A stretch of DNA of 64,000 nucleotides from Owenia fusiformis (lineage: Eukaryota > Annelida > Polychaeta > Sabellida > Oweniidae), in assembly GCA_903813345.2 (NCBI GenBank), contig CAIIXF020000001.1:48005885-48069884 (forward strand), in the 5' to 3' direction. Position 1 is the stretch's first letter. Each line of letters opens with the position of its first letter. This document shows positions 50,501 through 60,707 of this stretch, in pieces. A program made the translations under genes and the position numbers. A model generated the notes under the pieces. The model saw only the letters and a program-made list of their open reading frames with translations, ran no database searches and was not told where the DNA came from.

Positions 50501-53500
50501 GTATTTTTTTACTTATCTGATCTTGAATTATTACCGCCTTGTACAATCCAAAACATCTCCGCTGTTATTATGCTGAAATATTTAACGGTTTCGAGATTTC
50601 CATAATACCTTCGCTATCAGGGGTATCGCGAAACCTTATTGATTGACAGATATCGCGTGGACACGACGTGTGACTTCAGGCTGAATGACCAATCAAAACG
50701 TTATTAGGTTGGGCTGCATAAACAAGACAAACTTCCCATGTACGACTTGAAATTCAATGATCTGATCGAGTGTTTCTTTAGAGTTACAATATATTATGTA
50801 ATTAAATGTACATTGGAAGGTAAGAGTCATTAATATAAATTAAATCATGCGATTCAATGTTGATTTAAAATTGATTTCGCGATGAAAATGCACGAAGACC
50901 TAGTCCAATGTAGCGGGTCATGTTGTCGTCGATCGGTGATTGAATCTCAGCCTACATGTTCAGCGATCGTTTCAATGTTTATTGTTGAAATCTTCTCACC
51001 TTTGGTTATCTGATCGATGCCCCGGCATCCACTAAACTCTCGTTGATATTTATCTGATAAAATATTTGTATTTTCATGATGAATTCGTGCTCAGATTCGT
51101 GCAAGATTTGTTCGTGAAAAGTCCCAGTGAAAAGTGTACTTGTTTTTGACCATGCATAATAATGAGCTAACGCTACAGGGCCGTCGTTGATTGGTCAAAT
51201 TTTACCGACATCAACAAACTGTCGGTAAAGCACGTGGCTTTCTCTTTGGTACAAGGCGGTCATAATAGAAATCAAGATAAGTAAAAGAGACCGACTTGGA
51301 CAAGGCTAATACAACACCTACAACAAAGTATATTTATACCTTATCCCTTGATGTTAAATTCATTATATGTGCTAGGACGAATGAAATGCTTTGGAGTATT
51401 CACTTCTAACATCTACTATATGAGGATGAATCATCTTAAACATCTTCTATTTCAATTAAAAGTAAAACTGATCATCATAATAGAGACTGTTTTAAAAAGC
51501 TGGTTGTACCTGGAGATAATTGACTTAAAGTCAGTGTCTCTCTGGGTCTGCTGAAGGTTAGAGCCACTGTAACTTCTCATACGGAACCCAAACTGTGTTA
51601 GAGCTGACCTTATGGCAAGTATGGCTGTCTTGGACTCTGGACTCATGCAGATTCTAAAATAGATGTGTGTCTCCATATAAGTAGGTGGTGGTAGGTGGTA
51701 CTGGTATTATTTTATTTCATCAATTTCAATTAATAAAAAATAATAATATGGTTGCTTAAAACCAATACCAAAAAGTGGTAACACTGCCTTACCTAAATAC
51801 AATAAAGCAACATTACCCAAATGCAATAACGCTGCCTTACCTAAAGCAATAACACTGCCTTACCTAAATGCAATAACGCTGCCAGGTGGAAAGTTCACAA
51901 AGTCAATCTCCTGCAAGTGACCATCTCCAGGGTCTTTCAGCTCCACCATATCACTCTCATAAAGCTTGACATGCTCTTGTATGGTCACACCATAGTTTGA
52001 AACACCATTGACATAGCTGACCTCTTTTTTGAATTCAGATGCACCCTTACAAATTGTTCTTGCTTCAACTATGATCTCTTCGACTATACCTGAAAAACGA
52101 AAGTACACACCTGTAATGTTTCCAAAATTTTTCAAATAAATTCCTTTTTTGGGAAAATTGCATGTAATGAACATCTAAAGCCTTCAAATAAGTGCATTTA
52201 CAATATCATGTTTACCTGGGACACAAAGTGGAGGCACAAATCCTGTTTTGTTCGGGTTACTAGGATAACTAAATGCTGTGCGGGCTACTAGGATAATAGT
52301 TCTGTGGTTGTTAGGATTATGACGCGTCACTGCAACTATATCTTTATCGACCTGGTCAACATAGACCTAGAAAAATGGTGTGCATATTATGTATTAACTG
52401 TCTAAGTCTATGTTATTTTCAAGTGATGTTGTTCCTTCTCAATTTTCTTCATACAAATAACATATTTATAGCAATGGAATCAAAAGTTAACATTTTTTAG
52501 CTATTGATCATTCACTATTAATTTCATGTACATCATTCAGAAACTTGTGAACTTAAATTTGCTTACCTGCGTAAATCCTGCCTCCCCCATTTCAAAGTGA
52601 AGTCTGTTTAGGGCAGTCTTGGCTGCAATGATTCCACTCCCTTGGTTTACTGAGCCTTTATTTAACACCTTGCTGTCTGTCCATGCTGCATATTCACGTG
52701 TCTCATTTACTACATGGATCTTAAATTAATAAACATGAAGCTGAAGGAGCAGCAATGAAAATAGATGAGTTGGGGATATTTTTGGGAAATTGATAGCAAA
52801 ATTACTTTTTTTCCTAAAAAATAATCCAAGATTGTACTAGTCTGAAAAATTACCCCCTACATGATACTTCTAAAGCCCTCTAAGATTAAAATGCTGGCAC
52901 TACTATATTATGGGATCACTCTGTGATTATAAACCTTTGCAGACCTTCAATCTAGAAATACACTGAACAAGCTTCTGGACATTTCAAACATAATGCCTTC
53001 CTCATTGCTAAGAAAAATAGTAAAACACAACCTCATATCAGTAAGAAATTCTTTCTACGGTCTTCATGCTCCAAATTAATTATATGTTTACTTACATGAT
53101 GTGGTACAAGTTCATCATATCCTCTGTTACTGCCAGTCGCACAGCAAGCCATAGATACCAGACCAGCACTTGGCAGCAAGTCAAATACACTTCTTTTCTA
53201 AAAATACAACAACATGAAGACAGTTGTAATTAACAATATATTTTTATGGTGTCAGCAACGTTTCCGCGTGAACGAAACACTCCCTCGTGCATGTAGGACC
53301 GTTTGGGTTGGACACCATGGTTATAGTTAACAATACATTTTTATGGTGTTGTAGAGTGTTTCATGTTTCCTGAACTTGGCAATCTTATTTCTCAGTCTTG
53401 TTATTTAAAGCATGGGATTGCCACAATACATTGGCGAGCTCATCTTCTCTGATAGAAATTAAATCTGTCTACATACATTAGTACATGTTCAATACAATAC

Positions 53501-56500
53501 CAGTCTAGATATGTTAAGAGCTCTATATATTACTCATGCACTTTAAAAAGTATTTTTGCATACATAGCTAACAGTACCTCTACTGGACTAGGATTGTCAT
53601 GTGTTTGGTCCATGAACAAAGCATGAGCTATAGATGGCTGTAGGGGTCTGGTGGAAGGTTGGATAAAGGCACCAACAGGCTCACCCCCATAGCGATAAAC
53701 AAGACGTCCTTCTTCGTGCGCATCCCAAGCACTCATTGCCTCTAAAATATAAATAGTTTACCAAGTGAATGAAGCTCATTAAAATCTTTGTAAAAAATTG
53801 TGCAAGCACAAAAATTTATTTTACGCTGACAAAAAGGCTATGATGCAAGCCATAACACTAGAAAACCAAGCAACTGTTGCTAATCAGTTATGTTAAACAA
53901 AAACAACAAGCTATAATCGGGGCTATAATACTCATCTGACCAAGTTAAGTGTGTGATACTTTACCATATGACTTTACAATTCAATCAGATTTTTCGAAAG
54001 AAAATTTTCTTATCTTAGTATTGATACAGGGTGAAATGATTGAACAGTTACCTCTAATTAAAGAGTTGATGCCTAGTCTGTTAATGAACACATTGTCTGT
54101 GTGTTCACTAGAAGTGAATAGCTCTGCTATGACATACATGTCAGGCCGGACCTTACGTGCTGCATCTAGCATGTACTGGAAATTAAAGCATACAAATATA
54201 GTACAAATACTCATGATTAAAAGAAGTATGATTCCCTTGGATTCACAACAGAAGCTAAAACTTTGGAATTATTTATCCCGTTACATTTTAACAGTTAAAT
54301 ATCCATCATATTATTTTAATATTTCTAATTCCACATCCTATGATAATATATAAATCTACAATTTACCTCTGCTACATGAAGTGGCGTACTGTGGCAATTA
54401 TCCAGTCTAATACCATGAAATATCTGTGCAGTAGTGACTGTATACTCCAGCATATATTGCCATAGATACGGGCAATCTTCTGGCTTGTCACCATATCGGA
54501 GTTTAACACTATCACCCCAAGCTATCAGCTCCCTCCTGAAGTAAATATTCGAGCCTGGTTCAGCGAAGTTCCTCAGTGGGTCATCATTCATCACCCATCC
54601 ATTGTGAGCCATCATCCAAGCACCTTGTTTCTCATAACTTAGCACCTCATCCATCTCTACACTGACTGACTTGCCATGTTCAGGATAATCACCAGGATGA
54701 GTGAAGTACCTGAAAAGAAGTTAAAAGTGAAGAATACAAAGCCTCATCAGAAATGTGCTCGGCAAATATCTTTTGCAGTTTGGGCTTGAATGTTTACTTC
54801 TACCATAAATAATAACTGCCTTTGAAGTATAAAATAAAAATACCATACTCATAGCAAAATTCTAATCAACTTATTCATTCTTTATGTAAAGTGTTTAGAA
54901 TTACTTTGAATGACTGCATACTTACATATCCATTATTGGATCACTTTTGGAGACCTTGTCATATTTTGGACCATCATCTGCCAAGAACCTGTACCTCCCA
55001 TTGGCTATAAAATTGTTGACTGCCTGGGTTAGATGGGATTGCACTTCTTCACGAATGCTGTTGTTCAGTTCCTTAAGTTTAAATTCTAGATCTTTGACAC
55101 ATTTTTCTATGGTTGCTTCTTTAGTTCCATCATCAAATCTGAAGATATTTACAATGTCCTATTTATTTTACAATAGCTTTGGGTAATGTGCCACAGTAGA
55201 AGAATGATCAAGCCCCATTGATAGCCCCATACACTTGGTCTTTCACACAAACTGGTTTGGGATACAGAAAGTAAAAGTAAGGGAATCCAGAGACATGGTG
55301 CAAGACTTTTTTGCTGGCTGGAGTTCATTTTATATTATTCAAATTATTGTGCAGCATAGTAGTTACATAAATAACTGCATAGCGAAATTTGAAAGTAAGG
55401 TTCAATAGAAGCTTGGAAATCACAAATTTTATTTCATTCTTTAAAGAAAAGGTCAATACTGCAAAATTGCAAGGTGAGCAATATGTGGGTGAATTTGAGA
55501 GCCCCATAAAGACAATAAGTATTTGTTCTGACTAATCCTCTTCAATAGATTTCAGATAAAAAACTTACTTTTCATTTCTGTACAATTGCATAGCTTTATC
55601 CATGTTGATCGTTGTATGTAGCCTCCTCCATTGGCTGTCCTGTTTGACTTCCACCTTCCCCTCCATCTCCTTCTCCCCTTGTCCATTACTCCCTGGTGGC
55701 AACCCTTTGTCTGAATGAAGATAAATTTTTTAATATCCGTCAATTAAAATATTGAATTCCTGAAAATTGTGTACAATTTTTGTGTTTGCTATTATTATTG
55801 CAAAAGGGCATGATTTTATAGAACTTATAAAAATAGCTCTAAAATCATGCATTATTATCATCGGACCAAATATCATCAAGATAAAATGGAATCTCAATGT
55901 TAAAGATGTTAAACTTTAAAGTGAACCCTGAAAAACTAGCAAAGATTGCAGCATAGCAGACATAAAGAAGGATGAAGTCCAAATTTTGATGCAACAACAT
56001 CATGTCCCAAAAATGTACTCCTTAAACTTAAAGGTTCAATTCAGAGTATTTGCAATCTCTTTACTAGATAAGCCTTAAAGAGGAATATGCTATGCCATGT
56101 CTGTTATAAATGGTGAAATGGTATAATTCTATCTTACCTAAACATGCCTTAAACTCTTCCAGCACACTGTCCACATCTAAGATGAAGAACTCATTCAGGT
56201 TGGACTTAGGAATAACTTTATCTAGTAATACATTCTGTACAGCCTAAAATAAAAGAATGGTCTTAATGAAGTACCTCATGTCCCACTGCATTTATTGACA
56301 TATAAGTAAACCATTGAATTAAATAGTATTCTCATCTAAAATTGCTTTATTTAATCATGATCCAACCTCAAAGATTGAGAGATGTCAATTAGAAAACTGT
56401 TTGATTTAAGAAATAATTATCAAAAACTTCAAAATACTAAAGTTTAATACAACAGGTACAACAGTACAACCATACTCCTGTTTGTGCAAATTCTAAAATC

Positions 56501-58444
56501 ATTTTAAAGAATTTTTGTAATATTTTGTTTGATGTCCCATTTTCCCTAAATATAAGTTTGATAGCCTCCATTTGTATCGTGATAAAACTTGAATTGTTAT
56601 AAAATGAATCCAACATGTGTGAACATCTCTTGCAATTTCCTAAAATTAAAGTTTCTCACCTGTAGATGGCACTCTGAATTGATCTCAGGGGGTATTCCAT
56701 TTTCTGTCCACACCCCCTCAGCAACCTCCATACTAAAATGCCACAAAATCCTATCAAGCACATAAGCTGGTCTTAGATGTGGTGAATTATGGACATTATA
56801 TGCACACTCCGGATGCTCCTCAATCCAAGGGCTATTATTAGCTGTATGATTAAATACTAAATCTGTCAATGATAAAACACTCCAGCTTTCATCCATTTTA
56901 GAAACGAGTTTCTGTACATCATCCCATTTAATAGATGTATTGTTTGCACCGTATCTACGATCAACTTCATGTTGATTGGCTAGACTGTACGCTGAGTCTG
57001 AATGTCCAAGCTGTTGCAGAGGTGTAAAATGAATCATGTTGTAACCTGTCTCCTTGGCTACTGCAAGTTTGGATTCCCATGTTTGAAAGGGGCCTAAGAG
57101 CTTCGTTAGCACAGTCTGGCATTGTATACAGTCCAAACTGACCTGTTCTTTTTCAGGGCCACTAGTGAGCTGGGGATCAACAAGGAAATAGCCACAGCCA
57201 TCAGCATACTCAACATCAGGGCTGCAATAGCAAAGAATACACATGCATGTACACTGAAATAGAGAATTTATTGGAAAGTGCTCAACAAAGCACTGCATCA
57301 AAGCCTTGAGCAAAGTATAAACAGCCAAATAGCCTTTCTTGAGCATCTTGAGCATGCCCCTTATTTTCGAAATTGAACCACTGATGACTCTCTCTTATAA
57401 GTTGAAATTAAAAGGAATCGAAGAGGCAAACAGTTTTCAGATTCCATACTAAGCAGAGAGGGTACAACATAAACGTGCAAAATGTCACCACCTGCCATTT
57501 GTCACATACGCTGAACACCAACCACCAATCGCTGACTGCCAAACACCATCCACAAGTTTGAGACTACAAGAATTATGTCACAACATCTGATGGTGAAATG
57601 TACAAACCTGCCATTTATTGTGAAGTAATAATTGAATGATCCCGCAACAACAACATCAATTTCTGCAAAACTGTCAGACCTATCAGCCTTTGTCTTACTG
57701 TGACTTTGCCAAGGTATTTCTCTGTATTGGTTGCGCAGAAATGTTGAGCTTGCATTTTGGGGATGGTTGCTAAAGACGTGGACATCTTCTGCCTGCAGGG
57801 AAGGGCCAAGAACAAAGTGTAATTTCCACCCTGAAATAAAAAAATGTGTGTTGATACTTATTGTATTTCATACAAGTATTAATTCATCTTGCAACTGTGG
57901 TAGTAATAAAATAAGAATAAGAAAAATATCTTTATATCTAACATACATAATTTCAAATGCCTATATAATTTATAAGGAGAAAATAAGGATTTACCAGTTT
58001 CACCACTAGGTGGCTATTTCGGGAAAATAACATGACAGAGTATTACAAAGTTCTCTTAAACTTGAATATTCATCAGCTTTCTTTAGTGGTTCACTTTTCA
58101 TATTACCCTTATGTATCTGACTCACTTTTTGTGATTTTACAACATGGGGTCCGTGGGGAATCTCCCCGACCTAGAAGCCATATAGAAACTTCAATTTTCA
58201 AAGTTAATAAACTCTTTTCAAAACCACAATTCTAGGTGTAATTTTACATGTAGACTCCGAATATGACATCAGTTTGATTGAATTATCAATGATGTAAATC
58301 AAGATTATTTCTCCTCACATCTAGTCTATTATATTATAGCAAAGATAACACAATCATAAAAATCATACCTTTTTGCAGTCTGAAGAGGACCGTCTCTTTG
58401 TTCTCTCCCTTGTTGAGAGTAAGCAGTCTCACCTGGGCAGACAT
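41532..58444 (-). CDS. AGL: Glycogen debranching enzyme (4-alpha-glucanotransferase / amylo-1,6-glucosidase), complete
   Basis: Cytosolic bifunctional enzyme removing glycogen branches. 27 coding exons in one continuous frame, 1549 aa (human 1532): 58369-58444, 57608-57830, 56660-57221, 56138-56243, 55569-55710, 54926-55138, 54367-54709, 54052-54175, 53578-53741, 53096-53197, 52567-52719, 52216-52366, 51864-52089, 51510-51653, 50279-50403, 49754-49887, 47244-47377, 45833-46014, 45374-45476, 45014-45137, 44494-44595, 43846-43957, 43433-43568, 42844-43156, 42460-42645, 41967-42155, 41532-41612. Transferase motifs are [25 protein letters not shown] (Asp ~544), YVIAELFTS (Glu ~573) and FMDQTHDN (Asp ~645). 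The glucosidase centre is [12 protein letters not shown] (Asp ~1117), with LPELTNKDG near the C-terminus. The start ([14 protein letters not shown]) lies 2 nt after an acceptor, so a noncoding exon exists upstream. No catalytic residue is missing. Confidence 0.97.
44810..44935 (-). repeat. Dispersed repeat copy in an AGL intron
   Basis: Inverted relative to the 14090 copy. It contains ATTTGTTATAGACACCAACT, GAACACCTTCCACAAAATG and TTGAGACTATAACAATATGT. A further inverted copy lies at 57475-57600. Confidence 0.65.
46040..46914 (+). mobile_element. 5'-truncated non-LTR retrotransposon with 36-bp target-site duplication
   Basis: A direct repeat of 36 nt (ATATTGGTCCCCCGAT, T or G, then GTGAATTGGCTATATTAGT) lies at 46040-46075 and 46879-46914 with one mismatch. 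Between them is an 803-bp insert whose first ~487 bp code for the C-terminal part of a reverse-transcriptase-type polyprotein and whose remainder looks like a 3' UTR. It sits in the AGL intron 46015-47243, antisense to AGL. Confidence 0.7.
46077..46562 (+). pseudogene. C-terminal fragment of retrotransposon polyprotein (endonuclease-like)
   Basis: The open frame reads through to TAG/TAA-type termination at 46562 with no internal stop. Conserved runs include [68 protein letters not shown] and ASRWLWLRR-like [10 protein letters not shown]. These match a C-terminal segment I recall from reverse-transcriptase-like proteins of many marine invertebrates. RPD followed by ELT could be a PD-(D/E)xK-type nuclease core; that is inference. 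The reverse transcriptase itself is absent. The apparent upstream start at 46062 is inside the target duplication and is not part of the element. Confidence 0.65.
48111..48406 (+). repeat. Perfect 148-bp tandem duplication ending at a start codon
   Basis: 48111-48258 and 48259-48406 are identical base for base by eye. The second copy ends at the AT of the sulfotransferase ATG (48405-48407). The first copy therefore also ends in ATGA but leads only to a short non-homologous frame. This is the immediate 5' flank of the nested gene. Confidence 0.9.
48405..49475 (+). CDS. Heparan sulfate glucosamine 3-O-sulfotransferase-like enzyme, intronless
   Basis: A single 356-aa frame. Residues 9-23 ([15 protein letters not shown]) form a signal anchor after a basic NFRK start, so a type II Golgi enzyme is expected. 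The PAPS 5'-phosphosulfate loop is [19 protein letters not shown] (about 97-115), with the family Lys. The 3'-phosphate site is [20 protein letters not shown]. The C-terminal [16 protein letters not shown] with KGRTHPDV and the ending GQRFSWS match heparan-sulfate 3-O-sulfotransferases, which share KGRxHP and a disulfide here. The usual E-K-(S/T)-P-x-Y-F segment is altered to [10 protein letters not shown], keeping the Glu but losing the Pro, so specificity may differ. It lies inside an AGL intron (47378-49753) on the opposite strand. The lack of introns suggests a retrocopy or an ancestrally intronless gene. Confidence 0.88.
   Translation: MNFRKCTVFQTIALVLIFSFMFLNVQRYITELLSKKEIQKVYTKNAKRNTTNDLGVNEILEFYTRDSSITEIESRVQKERNEIEKQLSGMVKKRMADIILVGMFKAGTTTMSLWLTTHPQIIQLRIAGYYGPNKNYALGHVAHVAQIPNVSKDKIIYERCTVCFTSQAARERILAAYPQRDVKLLIMVRDPIERLISGYVQNVYQNYKVEIKESFEEYIFYPNGTIRTDTEYFQKSFYVRHLAKWLLLFPRGNIHLVDADTFTKKPWVELEKIEQLLKINHLFSEDRFPANPENPLFRCLAKEYTKGMYCMGHAKGRTHPDVSTETMQKLKRYFKPYNEQFFTLAGQRFSWSSNYN
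57475..57600 (-). repeat. Dispersed repeat copy in an AGL intron
   Basis: AATGTCACCACCTGCCATTT, GCTGAACACCAACCACCAAT, CAAACACCATCCACAAGTTT and GAGACTACAAGAATTATGTC mirror the 14090 and 30090 copies. It ends just before the exon at 57608. Confidence 0.65.
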
Positions 58445-60347
58445 ACCTGCAATAACAGGAATGCACATGTACATGTATATAATTCAAGCCCATAGCCAGG
58501 ATTTGCCAAGGGGGTTCACTTTTTGAAAAATTCCAGGAGAGGTTCACTTGTGATAATTTTGGTCCAAAAATGGCCAAAATCCCTTTACAATCACTTTTCT
58601 TCAAGGTACATGTATCGTCCCCTGTTTCTCTATTATAGTACTTGTATCTTTTCATTGTATTTAGTCATTGGTATGACATCACAGTAAAACATTTCATGAT
58701 TTTCATCAATTTCGAAAAAGAAATATTCGTGAAAACGCTTTGCAGTTTGTCATAAAGATATACTTTTAGCGATAGTGCAAATATACTTGAAGAAGAATGT
58801 CAAATAAAGCTGAAATGATGTGTTCAGAATCTAACCCTAAATTTTTTTGGACTTAACATGAATTGACAAAATTGTCGTCAGTAAAACATCAGATAATAGA
58901 AGTTCATCTTAAAGCGAAGATAGGGTCTTGGTACAATAGGATAGGATAATGAAGGGAATTTGGGACTTAACTCTTTGTGTCAAATACAAGTTCCTATTGA
59001 CTCACTTAATTATATTGTATAATCTTTACTTTATTAGTTTGACCACCTATCAGTTTTCTTTCTGATTATAAATTGATTAATATCTAACTTGATTGCAATC
59101 AACAGCTTATTACTAGTACTAGACTGTAGAATTAATGAAATTATTTTTAAAAACCACCTGTGCTTTTGAGTATGTTGCATTACTTTGATTTCCCAACTAT
59201 CTTTTGCAGATCAAACATTAACACAAGCCCTTTCTACAAGCAGATTGAAATAAAGAATTCTGGAAGGAAGTTTAATCTTCTATACTTTGTGCAAATATTG
59301 ATTGCCAGCAATGTGATTAACATGTTAATAACATGTTATGTCAGAGGTTTTATCTAGATCTGTGATCTATGTTTAATTAATGTGTTCCAACAACAACATT
59401 ACAGCATAGCAATTCTTCTAAAACCTGATGATTGATGATAAACTGCATTAATAGACTGACTAGTGCTAAAATCTTGATGTATTGTTTGTGTATTGTAACC
59501 GCTAGTATCCATACTCCGAACTATATTCTACATACAGTGGGGGACATAAAAAATAACAAAAGCTATGGAAATGACATGCTGTCGCACATGTAATAAATTC
59601 TTACCTCAGTGTATTCAGTGCTCTATTTTCTCCGCCCAAGTAAGTCCAGATATAGTGGAATTTGTGTCCATAATAACAAATAAGAACTTAAAATTTGAAG
59701 TGGAATTCACATGTTAATGCCGACTCTTCAAATGTTGAGGTGATTTTGGAGCCCGATTGCGCTGCAATGTGGATTAGCTCCCAGAATGCAACACGACACG
59801 TGTCAGCTTTCAAAATGCTGTTCTGCCATTTTGAAATCTGTCAGGAGTAAATAAGGTTACCTGATGTTGCATTCTGGGAGTCAATTCTCCTTGGATCACA
59901 AACATGGCGATTCATGAAAACATTTGTTCGATTTGGTAGGGATTTATCCATCATTTGCAGGTATGAAGCTTTGGATTCATTTATTGTGCTACCTGAGACT
60001 AACATTATAATTTTATGTTAGTCTCAGGTGCTACTAAAGTGAATGGGAATTATTTTTCTACCGCTTGGGAGAGTTTGAGACACCAAACTTAGAATTTAGC
60101 TCATTGTGACAACTTTTAAGGGTTGAGATTTATTTTTGTCCCCCACTTTACATGTACCTCAGGCTCAGGTGGGTTGGAGCCCATGAATGATCTCACTCAC
60201 TCTCTGACAAAAAAAAGTTCTCCCATTACCCTCAGCTCATAAGTCTTGAAATCTATCAAATCTGCCTAACAAACAATTAATCAGTGCTTCTTATAATTCA
60301 TCAAAACACGTACAAAACCTCGAATTTGGACAAAATGTACAACTTAC
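58445..60347. other. AGL 5' UTR intron with repeats
   Basis: Interpreted as the intron between a noncoding AGL first exon and the ATG exon. It holds a CAGGCCCGTAGCCAG-family fragment (58485-58580), the second copy of the dispersed repeat (59568-59870), an inverted-repeat element (59771-59893), and a 15-bp-arm hairpin (ACCTGAGACTAACAT, about 59992-60030). No other coding sequence seen. Confidence 0.45.
59771..59893. mobile_element. ~123-bp MITE (GGATTAGCTCCCAGAATGCAACA ends)
   Basis: The left end TGGATTAGCTCCCAGAATGC mirrors the right end GCATTCTGGGAGTCAATTCT. The termini resemble those of the OATP intron element at 13225-13512 (GGATTGGCTCCCAG). Confidence 0.65.
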
Positions 60348-60707
60348 TGAATTTTAGCAGAATGTCCTTGCTAGGTGACCTTCCAATACAAAGTTAGCGT
60401 AGGTTTTCGGAGAATAAATTCGAATGAAAAATATACTTAAATATTGACAACAATTTAAAAATTTGTATTGAAATAGTATTTATTATAAAACACATGTAAT
60501 TGTTTTTACTTCGAAATGATTAAACATCATAAATTAATATCTCTCGTAAGATTTTTTTATTTGAATTTGATTACGAAAAAATGTTAAAGAATAAAATACA
60601 TAGCTCAGACGATTATTTTGAAAATAAATATTTCAGCAAGTGCATTTGTCGTATTTCACTGATTTTACATAGATCTACGCTAATATTTAAGAGCGGCTGT
60701 ATAAGAA
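60348..60707. promoter_or_regulatory. Possible bidirectional promoter between AGL and YJU2B
   Basis: On the minus strand ATTCA|GTAAGTTG (donor at 60347) could end a noncoding AGL first exon. On the plus strand the YJU2B start codon is at 60708. If both readings are right, the two housekeeping genes start head to head within about 360 bp. No TATA box or CpG island is evident; the region is AT-rich. Confidence 0.3.

Noticed and set aside
53949-54353. Plus-strand 134-codon open frame
   Set aside because: Antisense to the AGL exon carrying YVIAELFTS and its flanking introns; no homology of its own.
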